DNA of 59,233 bases from NCBI GenBank assembly GCA_020072805.1, contig JAIQGC010000010.1:1-59233 (forward strand). The letters run 5' to 3'. The notes under the pieces are model-generated. The model made no database searches. It was not told where the DNA came from and saw only the letters and a program-made list of their open reading frames with translations. The first letter of the stretch is position 1. The number at the start of each line of letters is the position of its first letter. Shown piece after piece: positions 42,618-51,299 of this stretch. Source of the DNA: Terriglobia bacterium (GTDB taxonomy: Bacteria; Acidobacteriota; Terriglobia; Acidiferrales; UBA7541). Position numbers and translations under genes: made by a program.

Positions 42618-43682
42618 ATGGGAAACTCCTCGGACGAAAGAAAACCTTCCTCGAGACGCGAATTTCTGAAAAGGTCGAGTGCGCTGACCGCGGCAGTGGC
42701 TGCGGGTGTGGTGACACCCGGAGCGCTAAACAATACCGCGGCTTTGCTGCCGCCGCTGCCGTTGAATCCGGAGACGGCCAAGGCCATGCCGACGCGGAAT
42801 CTGGGCAAGACGGGATACAAGGTGGGGATTTTCAGCCTGGGCGGACAGGCGGCGGTGGAGCAGCCGCACAACGAGGAAACGGCGATTGCCATCGTGGAGC
42901 GCGCGCTGGACCTGGGGATCAATTACATCGATACGGCGGCGATGTACGGCGGGAGAGAACGCTGGAGCCAGCGGTACGTCGGCGAAGTGATGAAGCGGAG
43001 GAGGAAAGAGACCTACCTGGCCAGCAAGACCGATGACCGCACGCGCGACGGTTCCCTGAAGCTTCTCGAAGAATCGCTGCGGCTGCTGCACACCGATCAG
43101 CTGGATGCCTGGCAATTGCACCATGTGACGACGCAGGAGGATGTGGACCGGATTTTTGCAAAGAACGGCGCCATGGAGGCGCTGGTGTCCGCTCGCGAAC
43201 AGAAGATGGTGCGCTTTCTTGGCGTGACCGGACACGCTGATCCCGGCGTGCTCCTGCAGTGCCTGGAAAGATTTCCGTTCGACCAGATCCTCATGGCCGT
43301 GAATGCCGCGGACCGCCATCGCCTGAGTTTCCTGGAAAAGCTGCTGCCCCTGGCCGTCGAGAAACAGATGGGAATCATTGGCATGAAAATCCCGGCGCGC
43401 GGAAGGATTCTGGAGAGTTGGAATCCCGCGGCGGCCAAGTCCGGGGGATTTGAAGGAGCGGCGCCGCATGCGGGCGTCCTGTCCATGAAAGAAGCGATGT
43501 ATTACACGCTATCGCACGCGGTGAGTACGGTGATCATCGGGTGCGATTCCGTCGGGCAGCTCGAGGAGAATGTGCGGCTGGCCAGGGAGTTCACCCCGCT
43601 GACGCAGCAGCAAATAGCGGCGCTCGAGCAAAAGACGCAGCCGATCGCGCGTCAGGCGCTCTTCTTCCGAACGTGGGCGTAG
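42618..43682 (+). CDS. Tat-exported aldo/keto reductase, inserted between rimM and trmD
   Basis: 354 residues. A twin-arginine signal (SSRREFLKRSSALTAAVAAG) marks it for export. The AKR fold is shown by RNLGKTGYKVGIFSLGG, NYIDTAAMYGGRE (Asp and Tyr of the tetrad), LASKTDD (Lys) and WQLHHV (His), with VIIGCDSVGQLEEN near the end. It resembles the exported oxidoreductases of this superfamily. Codon choice differs from the ribosomal genes around it (more G-ending codons, fewer C runs), and the rimM 3' end is duplicated on its two sides, which indicates insertion into an old operon. Confidence 0.9.
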   Translation: MGNSSDERKPSSRREFLKRSSALTAAVAAGVVTPGALNNTAALLPPLPLNPETAKAMPTRNLGKTGYKVGIFSLGGQAAVEQPHNEETAIAIVERALDLGINYIDTAAMYGGRERWSQRYVGEVMKRRRKETYLASKTDDRTRDGSLKLLEESLRLLHTDQLDAWQLHHVTTQEDVDRIFAKNGAMEALVSAREQKMVRFLGVTGHADPGVLLQCLERFPFDQILMAVNAADRHRLSFLEKLLPLAVEKQMGIIGMKIPARGRILESWNPAAAKSGGFEGAAPHAGVLSMKEAMYYTLSHAVSTVIIGCDSVGQLEENVRLAREFTPLTQQQIAALEQKTQPIARQALFFRTWA

Positions 43683-43704
43683 ATACCGGGGAATCGAATC
43701 GCCA

Positions 43705-43860
43705 CTCTGCTCCCCTCCTCGCCGTCGGCACTCCCCGCGGCGAACTCCTCATCCCCCCTCGCCGAAGATATTTGCACCCGCATCGACACCGCCAACCGCC
43801 GCATCGGAGTAGTCCTCTCCGAGGGGCTGCTCGACCGCAACGTTTCCTCTTCCTCTTAGC
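43705..43860 (+). pseudogene. Decayed duplicate of the rimM 3' end
   Basis: This stretch matches the end of rimM (about 42352-42507) almost base for base: CTCCTCGCCGT, CCCCGCGGCGAA, GAAGATAT, TGCACCC and CGCCAACCGCCGCATCG all recur in order, and both end in TCTTAG. An extra C in the run near 43755 shifts the frame (six C against five). The remnant is 47 bases before trmD, where the original rimM end would have been. Confidence 0.85.
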
Positions 43861-43907
43861 ACCAGTCACTGGTCCCCAGTCACCTCCTCCGCTACACTGG
43901 ATGAAGA

Positions 43908-44702
43908 ATGCGCTTTGACCTCATCACTATCTTTCCGGAATTCTTCGCCGGGCCGCTCGACCACGGCATCGTCCGCCGCGCCCGCGAGGCCAACCTCGTC
44001 CAAATCCACGTCCAGGATTTGCGCGAATTCACTCACGACCGCCACCGCACCGTGGACGACCGCCCCTTCGGCGGCGGCGAAGGCATGGTGCTCAAGCCCG
44101 ATCCGCTCTTCGCCGCGGTCGAATCCCTGCTGGGCCACGGCGTAGGCGACGCCGCGCAACCCGTCCCGCCGGACCCCAAAACCGCCATCGTCCTGCTTTC
44201 CGCCGCCGGAAAACTTTTTACGCAGGAAACCGCCCGCCGCTACGCCCAGCTCGACCGCATCATTTTTATTTGCGGCCGCTACGAAGGCGTGGACGAACGC
44301 GTCGCCGACCATCTCGCCACCGAAGAAGTTTCCATAGGCGATTATGTGTTGAGCGGAGGGGAACTTCCCGCCGCCATCGTTCTCGATGCCGTTACCCGCC
44401 TGCTTCCCGGCGCGCTGGGCAATGAGGCGTCCTCGGTCAACGAATCGTTTAGCGTGGTGGTAGATGCCGCTGAGCGGGCGGGGCTTGCCCCGCCCCTACA
44501 AGATGTTGCCGCGCCGGCCACCCTCCGCGTCCTGCTTGATTTTCCTCACTACACCCGGCCCGCTGAATTCCGCGGCTGGAGCGTCCCCGAAGTCCTCATC
44601 GGCGGCAATCACGCCGAAGTCGCCAAATGGCGCCGCGCCGCAGCCCTCGAAAAAACCCGCCGCAACCGCCCCGACCTGCTCTCGCCTGCGCAACGCCCCT
44701 GA
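43908..44702 (+). CDS. trmD: tRNA (guanine37-N1)-methyltransferase TrmD, with an in-frame insertion
   Basis: 264 residues. SPOUT-type motifs are [27 protein letters not shown] and [18 protein letters not shown] (trefoil knot and SAM site), and [29 protein letters not shown] near the end. It methylates G37 of tRNAs and prevents frameshifting. Between the ESF and [10 protein letters not shown] motifs, where other TrmD proteins have only a few residues, there are about 27 extra residues that include [12 protein letters not shown]. That stretch is encoded by a genomic palindrome. The catalytic Asp of the SF-x-x-x-LLD region is preserved after the insert. Confidence 0.93.
   Translation: MRFDLITIFPEFFAGPLDHGIVRRAREANLVQIHVQDLREFTHDRHRTVDDRPFGGGEGMVLKPDPLFAAVESLLGHGVGDAAQPVPPDPKTAIVLLSAAGKLFTQETARRYAQLDRIIFICGRYEGVDERVADHLATEEVSIGDYVLSGGELPAAIVLDAVTRLLPGALGNEASSVNESFSVVVDAAERAGLAPPLQDVAAPATLRVLLDFPHYTRPAEFRGWSVPEVLIGGNHAEVAKWRRAAALEKTRRNRPDLLSPAQRP
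44474..44499. repeat. Repeat palindrome inside the trmD coding sequence
   Basis: GCGGGCGGGGCTTGCCCCGC and the following CCCTAC match, in reverse orientation, the inner palindrome of the repeat element at 38665-38692 except for the central two bases. Here it is read in frame as part of trmD. Confidence 0.75.
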
Positions 44703-44775
44703 CCCAACGCGTAACCCCGCCACGGTTTGCAAACCCATCCTCCAGCGCGTATATATAAAGTTCACAGGAGGCAAC

Positions 44776-45315
44776 ATGAAGAAACAGTTTTTTCTGCTCG
44801 CAGCCCTCGCCCTGGCCGTCGCCGGCCTGGCCCTCGCGCAAACCGACAAGAGCAAGCGCCCCAGCCCCCCGGCCACCACCGAATACAAATTCGCCGACGG
44901 CAAATCCGTCAAGATTGATTACAGCAGTCCGCGCATGAAGGGCCGAAAGATTTTCGGCGCCGTTCTGGTGCCCTACGGCAAAATCTGGCGCACCGGGGCC
45001 AACGAAGCCACCAGCTTCGTCACCACCGCCAATCTGACCATCGGCGGCAAAGCCGTTCCCGCCGGCAGCTACACGCTCTTCACCATTCCCAACGAAAAGA
45101 GCTGGACGCTGATCCTCAGCAAAAAAACCGGCGAATGGGGCACGGACTATCCCGGCGAAGCCGAAGACCTCCTGCGCGTGGAAATGCAAGTGAGCGCCAC
45201 CGCCGCCCCCGTCGAAACTTTCACCATCGCGCTCGACGGCACGGGCCCAAAATCCGCCACGCTGCGTCTCGAATGGGAATCCACGAGCGCCACCGTGGCC
45301 ATTGCCCAGCCCTAA
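44776..45315 (+). CDS. Secreted DUF2911 protein
   Basis: 179 residues with a signal peptide (FFLLAALALAVAGLALAQ). The DUF2911 pattern is clear: KIDYSSPRMKGRKIFG, VPYGKIWRTGANEAT, GGKAVPAGSYTLFTIPNEKSW and LILSKKTGEWG. The family is a small beta-rich domain found in Bacteroidetes and Acidobacteriota; its function is unknown. AGGAGG precedes the ATG by 5 bases. It lies within the operon between trmD and rplS. Confidence 0.92.
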   Translation: MKKQFFLLAALALAVAGLALAQTDKSKRPSPPATTEYKFADGKSVKIDYSSPRMKGRKIFGAVLVPYGKIWRTGANEATSFVTTANLTIGGKAVPAGSYTLFTIPNEKSWTLILSKKTGEWGTDYPGEAEDLLRVEMQVSATAAPVETFTIALDGTGPKSATLRLEWESTSATVAIAQP

Positions 45316-45404
45316 CGCAACGCTCTATCTTATTGAAAACGCAATTCTTTTCAGGCTGGACGGACTCCGCTTCCCGGCCTGGAAACGCCCCGCGGGGAAG
45401 TCAC

Positions 45405-45433
45405 TAGGCATTTGCTCCCGATTCGCATATAAT
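45405..45433 (+). promoter_or_regulatory. Sigma70-type promoter of rplS
   Basis: A perfect TATAAT (45428-45433) is preceded by TAGGCA (45405-45410) at exactly 17 bases. Transcription would start near 45440, about 50 bases ahead of the rplS ATG at 45492. Confidence 0.8.
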
Positions 45434-45491
45434 TACGGTTTGGCTTGGAAGTGCTGGCCCCACCTGAGCGGGTCTGCAGGAAAATAAGGAC

Positions 45492-45884
45492 ATGAATCCG
45501 ATTATTCGAAAGCTGCACGAAGCGCAACTGCGCAAGGATCTTCCCGAGTTTCGTACGGGCGACACCATCAAAGTGAACGTCCGTCTGCGCGAAGGCGAAG
45601 GCGAAAAAGAAAAAGAGCGCCTGCAGGCGTTTGAAGGCGTGGTCATCTCGAAGAAGGGCCGGGCTTCCGGCGCGACCTTCACTGTCCGCCGCGTCAGCTT
45701 CGGCGTGGGCATCGAGCGCATTTTCCCCCTGCACTCCCCTTCGATCAGTTCGATCGAGGTGATGGGCAAGGGCAGCGTGCGCCGCGCACGGCTCTACTAC
45801 CTGCGCGATCTGCGCGGCAAAGCCGCTCGCATCAAGCGCGCAGCGCGCGTGGTCGTTCCGGCCGGCGGCGAAACCACCGCTTAA
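45492..45884 (+). CDS. rplS: 50S ribosomal protein bL19
   Basis: 130 residues with the bL19 landmarks [52 protein letters not shown] and [17 protein letters not shown]. It sits at the subunit interface of the 50S ribosome. It has its own TATAAT promoter and terminator, so it can be made independently of the rpsP operon. Confidence 0.98.
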   Translation: MNPIIRKLHEAQLRKDLPEFRTGDTIKVNVRLREGEGEKEKERLQAFEGVVISKKGRASGATFTVRRVSFGVGIERIFPLHSPSISSIEVMGKGSVRRARLYYLRDLRGKAARIKRAARVVVPAGGETTA

Positions 45885-45905
45885 TACTCTTCATACCTTT
45901 AGGCG

Positions 45906-45938
45906 AAAGGCGCGGCGCAAAATGCCGTGCCTTTTTTT
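45906..45938 (+). terminator. Rho-independent terminator of rplS
   Basis: GGCGCGGC (45909-45916) pairs with GCCGTGCC (45924-45931, one G-U pair) around a 7-base loop and is followed by seven T. Confidence 0.9.
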
Positions 45939-45991
45939 ATGCACAGCCACCGCCGCCTGCTTCTCCCGCACCGTGCTAAAATCCCCCTCCG

Positions 45992-46654
45992 ATGGCTCGT
46001 TTGTGCTCATCCCGTTTCGAGCGCGAGGCCCGCAAACTCGGCTGGACGCGCATCGCCGGCATTGACGAAGCCGGCCGCGGCGCCCTCTTCGGCCCCGTGG
46101 TCGCCGCCGCCGTGCTCCTCAACCCCAAGCGCCGCATCATCGGCCTGGACGATTCCAAAAAACTTTCTCCCGAACGCCGCAGCGAACTGGCCCTGCGCAT
46201 CCGCGAACACGCCCTGGCTTGGGCCGTCGCCGAAATAGACGCCCAGCGCATCGACGCCTGGAACATTTACCAGGCCAGCCGCCAGGCCATGTCCGCCGCC
46301 GTCGAACAGCTCTCCATCCGCCCCGACTACCTGCTCATTGACGCCATGCATCTCGATCTCCTGATCGAGCAGAAATCTCTGATCAAAGGCGACGCCCGCT
46401 CCGTTTCCATCGCCGCCGCCTCCATCCTCGCCAAGACGCACCGCGACCTGCGCATGCTCGAGTGCGACGCCGCCTACCCGCTCTACAACCTGGCGCGCAA
46501 CAAGGGCTATGGCACTCCCGACCACCTCGAAGCCCTGCGCCAGCATGGCCCTTCCCCGCTTCACCGCCATTCCTTCGCCCCGGTTCGCGAAGCCCGTTGC
46601 TGGTCCACGCGCGCCACCCAGGCCCCCTTGCCTCTGGAACCCGTTTCTTCCTGA
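45992..46654 (+). CDS. rnhB: Ribonuclease HII
   Basis: 220 residues. Active-site acidic residues are Asp25 and Glu26 in GIDEAGRG, the Asp of LLIDAM and the DARSVSIAAASILAKTHRD region. The enzyme cuts the RNA strand of RNA-DNA hybrids and single ribonucleotides in DNA. Position after rplS is conserved in many bacteria. The ATG at 45992 lacks a strong ribosome site; translation may rely on readthrough from rplS, although a terminator lies between. Confidence 0.96.
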   Translation: MARLCSSRFEREARKLGWTRIAGIDEAGRGALFGPVVAAAVLLNPKRRIIGLDDSKKLSPERRSELALRIREHALAWAVAEIDAQRIDAWNIYQASRQAMSAAVEQLSIRPDYLLIDAMHLDLLIEQKSLIKGDARSVSIAAASILAKTHRDLRMLECDAAYPLYNLARNKGYGTPDHLEALRQHGPSPLHRHSFAPVREARCWSTRATQAPLPLEPVSS

Positions 46655-46865
46655 TTTTTTCCCCCGCTCCGCCCCACTAATCTTCCGCTGCGTGCCTTAT
46701 CCGGCACGGGATAACTGCCTACTCACACCCCTCTCACCTCGCGTTGACTTGCCTTTTTACCGCCTGTTAGGGTTGAGACTGCACGAATGTCGCCTGCCTC
46801 ACTGGCGTGGGGGCCGCGGATGACTCCTCTCGGCAGGCACGGAGTTCCATTGTTCGAGTTCTCGA

Positions 46866-49727
46866 ATGGCCTATAACAAGAGCAAATACGTCGAAGCAGC
46901 CCAGAAGCTGCTCAATCAGGGAAAAGTCCCGCAGGCCATTGCGGAATATAAGTCCATTCTGAAGTACGAGCCGAATGACCAGGTCACCCTGATGACCGTC
47001 GGCGAACTCTACATCCGCCAGGGCGAAACCAATAACGCCATGGAGTTTTTCGAGCGCCTGGCCCAGGTCTTCGTCAACGACGGTTTCCTGACCAAGGCCA
47101 TCGCCGCCTACAAGCGCATCGTTCGCCTGGCTCCCGAGGAAGTTCGCCCCCTCGAAAAACTCGCCGAACTCTACGTCCAACAGGGCGTCATGAGCGAGGC
47201 CCGCCCCATCTTCCTGCAACTCGCCGAATTGCACCTCAAGAACAACCGCCAGATCGAAGCCGTGGCCCTGCTGAAAAAGCTGCTGGCCGCCGAGCCCGAC
47301 AATTTGCGTATCCAGATTCGCCTCGCCGACCTCCACCAGGCCCTCGGCCAGTCCGAGGAAGCCGAACAAGCATATGTGGAAGCTGCCCAGCGCGCCCTGG
47401 CTCGCGGCGAATACGCCGAAAGCGAAAAGCTCGCCGAAAAAGCCCTCAAGATTCAGCCTCAGAGCGCCGGCGCCCTTACCATCCGCGCCCGCTCCTTCGC
47501 CGCTCAAAACCGCACCCAGGAAGCCATCCAGCAGCTTCAGAAGCTCCCGGACATCGCCAACGGCGGCGAGCATGCCGACTTCCTTCTCGAGCTCTACCTC
47601 AAGAATTCCAATTGGAACAAAGCCGCGGAACTGGCGCAGAGTTTCTTCCAGGCCAATCCCAAGAATTACGCGCCCATGCAAAAGGCCGCCGAGGCCATGC
47701 TCGCCGCGCGCGAGTTTGATTCCGCCAAGTCCCTCATCGGCAGCCTGCGCGAGCCTCTTTTTGCCGCGGGCGAGTCCGAGCCCGTCATCAAACTCCTTTC
47801 CGATCTCGCTGCCCAATTGCCCGACGAGACCGAGCCCCAGGAATGGCTCGTCGACGCTTTCCAGCGCATTTCCGATCCCTACCGCCTCACCGACGCCCAG
47901 TTGCAGCTCGGCGACGCCTTGGTGAATTCCGGCCATCTGGATCGCGGCAAGGAACTTTTCGAACAGATCCTGAAGGCCCAGCCCGACCACGACAATGCAC
48001 GGCAGAAACTCAACGCCCTCCTGCGCTCCTCCGGCCAGGGCGGCGCCGTGGTCCCCGACAACGCGCCGGCTCAGGCCGAGGAATTTTTCGTCACCGATCT
48101 GGCCAAGCAGGATGCCCCCAGAGTCTTCCGTGGCGACGAGGAAGAAAAACCTCCTTCTTCTTCGCCGGCCGACGGAGAAGATGCGCTCGATCCCGAGACC
48201 GAGCGCTTCGTCACCCAGTCCCTCACCGACGTCGATCTCTTCGCCAGCTACGGCCTGACCCAAAAAGCCATCAGTCTGCTCGATGCCGTTCTCAAACGCG
48301 CCCCTCGCCACACCGGCACCATCGAAAAAATGCTCGATTTCGTCGTCGGCTCCGGCGATAACCGCCGCACCGCCGAACTCGCCGGCTCCCTCGAACAGAT
48401 CTACGCCGACCGCAACGACACGCGCAATTCCGCCCGCTTCGGAGAAATGCGCCGCCGCTACCAGCGCGCCGCCGGCCTCTCCGATGAGGATGTAATGCCG
48501 GCTCCCAGCCCGGTCCCGGCGGCCGCCGTTCCTCCGTCACCGCCGCCTCCTCCGGTTCAGGTAACCCCCGTGGCCCCTCAAGCCCCGCCACCTCCTCCGC
48601 CTCCTCCAGTCGCGGCTCCCCCCGTTATTCCCGCCGTTGCGGCCATCCCCGCCGCCCCGGTTGAACTTTCTCTTCCCGTGGAAATTCCCCAGGAAGCACC
48701 CGCAATGCAAAGCGCCGTTCACGAGGTGGACTTGTCCGCCGAGTGGACCTCGGCAGTCGAAGAAGCGCCCGCGGCGCAACCCGAACCGGAACCCCAGGAA
48801 CTGTCCCTGGATGTTAAGGTCGTCGAAGAGGCTGCTGCTCCCCCGCCACCGCCACCGCCTCCTCCTCCCGTGCGCGCGGCGAAGCCTGCTCCTCCTCCGC
48901 CGGCTCCCGAGCCCGAACCTGAAGAACTGTCCTTGGATGTCGAGATCGTCGAGGAGGCTGCCGCTCCTCCGCCGCCGCCACCCGCTCCGCCCAAGGCTCG
49001 CCCCGCTTCTGGAACGGAACCCTTGCCCAAAACGGCGCGCCCCTCCAAACCGGCTCCGCCCAAAAAGGAGCAGGTTCCCGCCACAGCAGCGTCCGCCGCC
49101 GACCTTACCAGCGACGATTTCCTCGCTGAACTGGCCAGCGAACTCGATCATCTCGGCCTGGGCGAAATGCAACCCAAGCCCAGCCAGCCCGCACAGGCTG
49201 CGCCGAAAAAGCCGGAGCCTCCCAAGCCGCCCAAGCCCGCGCCCGCCGCGGCCCCCGTCGGCGGCAATGCCGCCCTCCAGGAAGTCTTCGACGAGTTTCG
49301 CGCGGAGCTAGGCGAAATGGAGTCCGAGGACGAAGAAGAGGACATCGAGACGCACTACAGCCTGGGCATCGCCTTCCGCGAAATGGGCCTGCTGGAAGAG
49401 GCCATCAGCGAATTCCAGAAAGTCGCCAAGGCTCACGACCGCGGCCGCGCCTTCCGCTACGCCATGCAGTGCTGCACCCTCCTCGGTCTGGCCTTCATGG
49501 AAAAGAACCAGCCGGCCATCGCCGCCCATTGGTACGAGCGCGCCCTGCAAACTCCCGATCTCGACCAGGAAAGCACCCTCGCCTTGCGGTATGATCTCGG
49601 TGTGGCCCAGGAGTCGGCCGGCGATCTCGACGCGGCATTAAAAAGCTTCTCGCTCGTCTATGCCGCGAACATTGATTACCGCGACGTCGCCGAAAGAATC
49701 TCGACGCTGCAAAAATCCGCGCGCTGA
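46866..49727 (+). CDS. Large TPR protein with a Pro-rich repeat linker
   Basis: 953 residues. TPR repeats fill residues 1-390 (KYVEAAQKLLNQGKVPQAIAEY, NAMEFFERLAQVF and so on), with further TPR-like helices near 440-540. From about 545 to 800 there is a Pro/Ala-rich linker with acidic motifs that recur: VDLSAEW, ELSLDVKVVEEAAAPPPPPP and ELSLDVEIVEEAAAPPPPPP. A last TPR block (YSLGIAFREMGLLEEAISEFQKVAKAHD) closes the protein. There is no signal peptide, so it is cytoplasmic, probably a scaffold; members of this type are common in Acidobacteriota. Function is unknown. Confidence 0.85.
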   Translation: MAYNKSKYVEAAQKLLNQGKVPQAIAEYKSILKYEPNDQVTLMTVGELYIRQGETNNAMEFFERLAQVFVNDGFLTKAIAAYKRIVRLAPEEVRPLEKLAELYVQQGVMSEARPIFLQLAELHLKNNRQIEAVALLKKLLAAEPDNLRIQIRLADLHQALGQSEEAEQAYVEAAQRALARGEYAESEKLAEKALKIQPQSAGALTIRARSFAAQNRTQEAIQQLQKLPDIANGGEHADFLLELYLKNSNWNKAAELAQSFFQANPKNYAPMQKAAEAMLAAREFDSAKSLIGSLREPLFAAGESEPVIKLLSDLAAQLPDETEPQEWLVDAFQRISDPYRLTDAQLQLGDALVNSGHLDRGKELFEQILKAQPDHDNARQKLNALLRSSGQGGAVVPDNAPAQAEEFFVTDLAKQDAPRVFRGDEEEKPPSSSPADGEDALDPETERFVTQSLTDVDLFASYGLTQKAISLLDAVLKRAPRHTGTIEKMLDFVVGSGDNRRTAELAGSLEQIYADRNDTRNSARFGEMRRRYQRAAGLSDEDVMPAPSPVPAAAVPPSPPPPPVQVTPVAPQAPPPPPPPPVAAPPVIPAVAAIPAAPVELSLPVEIPQEAPAMQSAVHEVDLSAEWTSAVEEAPAAQPEPEPQELSLDVKVVEEAAAPPPPPPPPPPVRAAKPAPPPPAPEPEPEELSLDVEIVEEAAAPPPPPPAPPKARPASGTEPLPKTARPSKPAPPKKEQVPATAASAADLTSDDFLAELASELDHLGLGEMQPKPSQPAQAAPKKPEPPKPPKPAPAAAPVGGNAALQEVFDEFRAELGEMESEDEEEDIETHYSLGIAFREMGLLEEAISEFQKVAKAHDRGRAFRYAMQCCTLLGLAFMEKNQPAIAAHWYERALQTPDLDQESTLALRYDLGVAQESAGDLDAALKSFSLVYAANIDYRDVAERISTLQKSAR

Positions 49728-49765
49728 TTTTCTTCTCCCGGTCCCCCGGAGAGTACACCCCGATC

Positions 49766-50011
49766 ATGAACCGTCTTTCTCAGACCATTTTCGTCCTGCT
49801 CTGTTTCGAAATGGGCGCCGTTCTCCTCTATCTCCCCTGGTCCCATCACTGGGATCAGAATTATTTTCTCAGCCGCTTCCCCGCTCTTGTCCCCGTCCTC
49901 CTGCACCCTTCCCTGCGCGGCGTTGTCAGCGGCCTGGGCGCGCTGGATATCTATCTCGGCATCCTCAAAATCCTCGAACACACACGGACCTCCCGTGCTT
50001 CCGCTTCCTAA
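49766..50011 (+). CDS. Small membrane protein
   Basis: 81 residues with two hydrophobic segments (TIFVLLCFEMGAVLLYLPW and LVPVLLHPSLRGVVSGLGALDIYLGIL) separated by a short polar turn with HHWDQNYF. The end overlaps the GTG start of thiE by 17 bases. I recognise no named family with certainty; it resembles small hypothetical integral membrane proteins of Acidobacteriota. Spacing suggests co-transcription with the TPR gene and thiE. Confidence 0.6.
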   Translation: MNRLSQTIFVLLCFEMGAVLLYLPWSHHWDQNYFLSRFPALVPVLLHPSLRGVVSGLGALDIYLGILKILEHTRTSRASAS

Positions 50012-50657
50012 ACCCATTTTGTGCTGGGTGACCGACCGCCGAAGCCTCTTCGCTTCCTCTTCCGAAGATCCTGCGCAAGCCGCTCTGCTCGCCGCTCTCG
50101 CCCGCCCCGCGGCCGCGGATCTCGACTGGATTCAAATCCGCGAAAAGGATCTCTCCGGGAAATCCTTGGCCGCCCTCGCCCGCGCCGCCCTGCGCCTGGC
50201 AAGACCTGGCCAGCGCATCCTCCTCAACGACCGTCTTGATGTCGCCATGGCCGCCGGCGCCCACGGCGTTCATCTCGGAGAATCCTCCCTGCCCGCCGCC
50301 GAGGTCACCCGCTGGCTGCGCTCCTCCGCCGCCCCTCCCGATTTCCTCGTCGGCGTCTCCTGCCACTCCCTGGAAAGCGCTCGCGCCGCCGCGCAAGCCG
50401 GCGCCAGCTATATTTTTTTCGGACCTGTCTTCGCAACTCCCTCCAAAGCAGCTTTCGGCCCTCCCCAGGGCCTAGAACGCCTCGCCGATGTCTGCCGCGC
50501 CGTAAGAATTCCCGTTCTGGCCATCGGAGGAATCACCGCGGCCAACGCCGCTGCGTGCCTCTCCGCCGGCGCATCCGGCATCGCCGCCATCCGCCTCTTC
50601 CAGGACCCCGCCGCTCCCTTGGAAACACTGCGCCGCTCCCTTGCTGGCAATCCCTAG
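49995..50657 (+). CDS. thiE: Thiamine-phosphate synthase
   Basis: 220 residues of the ThiE/TenI TIM barrel: WIQIREKDLSGK (pyrophosphate site), ILLNDRLDVAMAAGAHGVHLGE, VGVSCHSLESA, IFFGPVFATPSK and VLAIGGITAANA. It couples hydroxymethylpyrimidine pyrophosphate to thiazole phosphate. The GTG at 49995 is inside the preceding small gene. No other thiamine genes are in the window, so a regulatory TenI role cannot be fully excluded. Confidence 0.93.
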   Translation: MLPLPKPILCWVTDRRSLFASSSEDPAQAALLAALARPAAADLDWIQIREKDLSGKSLAALARAALRLARPGQRILLNDRLDVAMAAGAHGVHLGESSLPAAEVTRWLRSSAAPPDFLVGVSCHSLESARAAAQAGASYIFFGPVFATPSKAAFGPPQGLERLADVCRAVRIPVLAIGGITAANAAACLSAGASGIAAIRLFQDPAAPLETLRRSLAGNP

Positions 50658-50898
50658 CCTAGGCGCGAGGGTTGGAGGAGGCGGAAAACGCTAAAACCAC
50701 AGGATTTACACAGGGATTTTGCGTGCAAGTTATTGGTACTACAGGGGTAAACGAAAGTACTAGGACTTTAAACTTTGGTGCTATCGACGGAATCAGACCC
50801 TCGCGGCAAACTTTCAATGTGATCAGGAGTTGGTTGGCCTCCCAAAGGCTGGTCAGCTTCTGGTTATGAACCAGGAAACCCTCCATAACCCCACGCCC

Positions 50899-50930
50899 GA
50901 GCGGCCGGTCCCCCCACCGGCCGCTCTTTC
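50899..50930 (+). terminator. Rho-independent terminator after thiE
   Basis: GAGCGGCCGGT pairs perfectly over 11 bases with ACCGGCCGCTC around a C6 loop, followed by TTT and, after CA, TTTT. It lies 240 bases after the thiE stop, so an RNA of that length may be the transcript end. Confidence 0.75.
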
Positions 50931-51002
50931 ATTTTGAGTATGAAAAAGAACAATAGGAAGGCAGCGGCGGCCTGGCCGAAATAGGCGGAGCTGCGTGCGG
51001 AA

Positions 51003-51032
51003 ATAAAAAAAAGGGGGCAGTGTATGCCCCCT
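51003..51032 (-). terminator. Rho-independent terminator of the TonB-domain gene
   Basis: On the minus strand AGGGGGCA pairs with TGCCCCCT and is followed by eight T. It is about 270 bases beyond the stop of the gene at 51300-52205. Confidence 0.75.
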
Positions 51033-51299
51033 ATAGCTGTTGGTCCCCGCACCGTGATCCAGTCGAGGTTGGATCTCCGGCCACCCCGGGAAGCCAATCT
51101 TGTATGTTGGGCAGAGTAAGTGCAAGTGGCATGCCAGTGTGGCCCAGGAACCAGAATATTTTATAAACAACTGAATACAAAAAAGTTATTCAGTATTACA
51201 AGCGAAACTTGCTAAGCATTTCGGCTGTGAATATACGGAATTTCACAGGTTTGTTCGTTGAGACTCCATTCTTTGGGATAGGTGGATGGCTGAGGGCGG

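Larger units (their letters stand above)
50658..51299. other. Intergenic region between thiE and the TonB-domain gene
   Basis: No convincing gene in these 642 bases. Terminators face each other at 50899-50930 (+) and 51003-51032 (-). Bases 50690-50880 and 51160-51290 are less GC-rich than the surroundings. The 65-codon frame at 50672-50869 has only a TTG start and no ribosome site. A small RNA gene is possible but not shown. Confidence 0.5.

Noticed and set aside
48537-49172. Gly/Arg-rich minus-strand frame opposite the TPR protein linker
   Set aside because: It is the complement of the Pro-rich linker and is low complexity only.
50672-50869. Possible 65-residue gene between thiE and the TonB-domain gene
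   Set aside because: TTG start, no ribosome site, no homology recognised, and the end lies next to a terminator hairpin.
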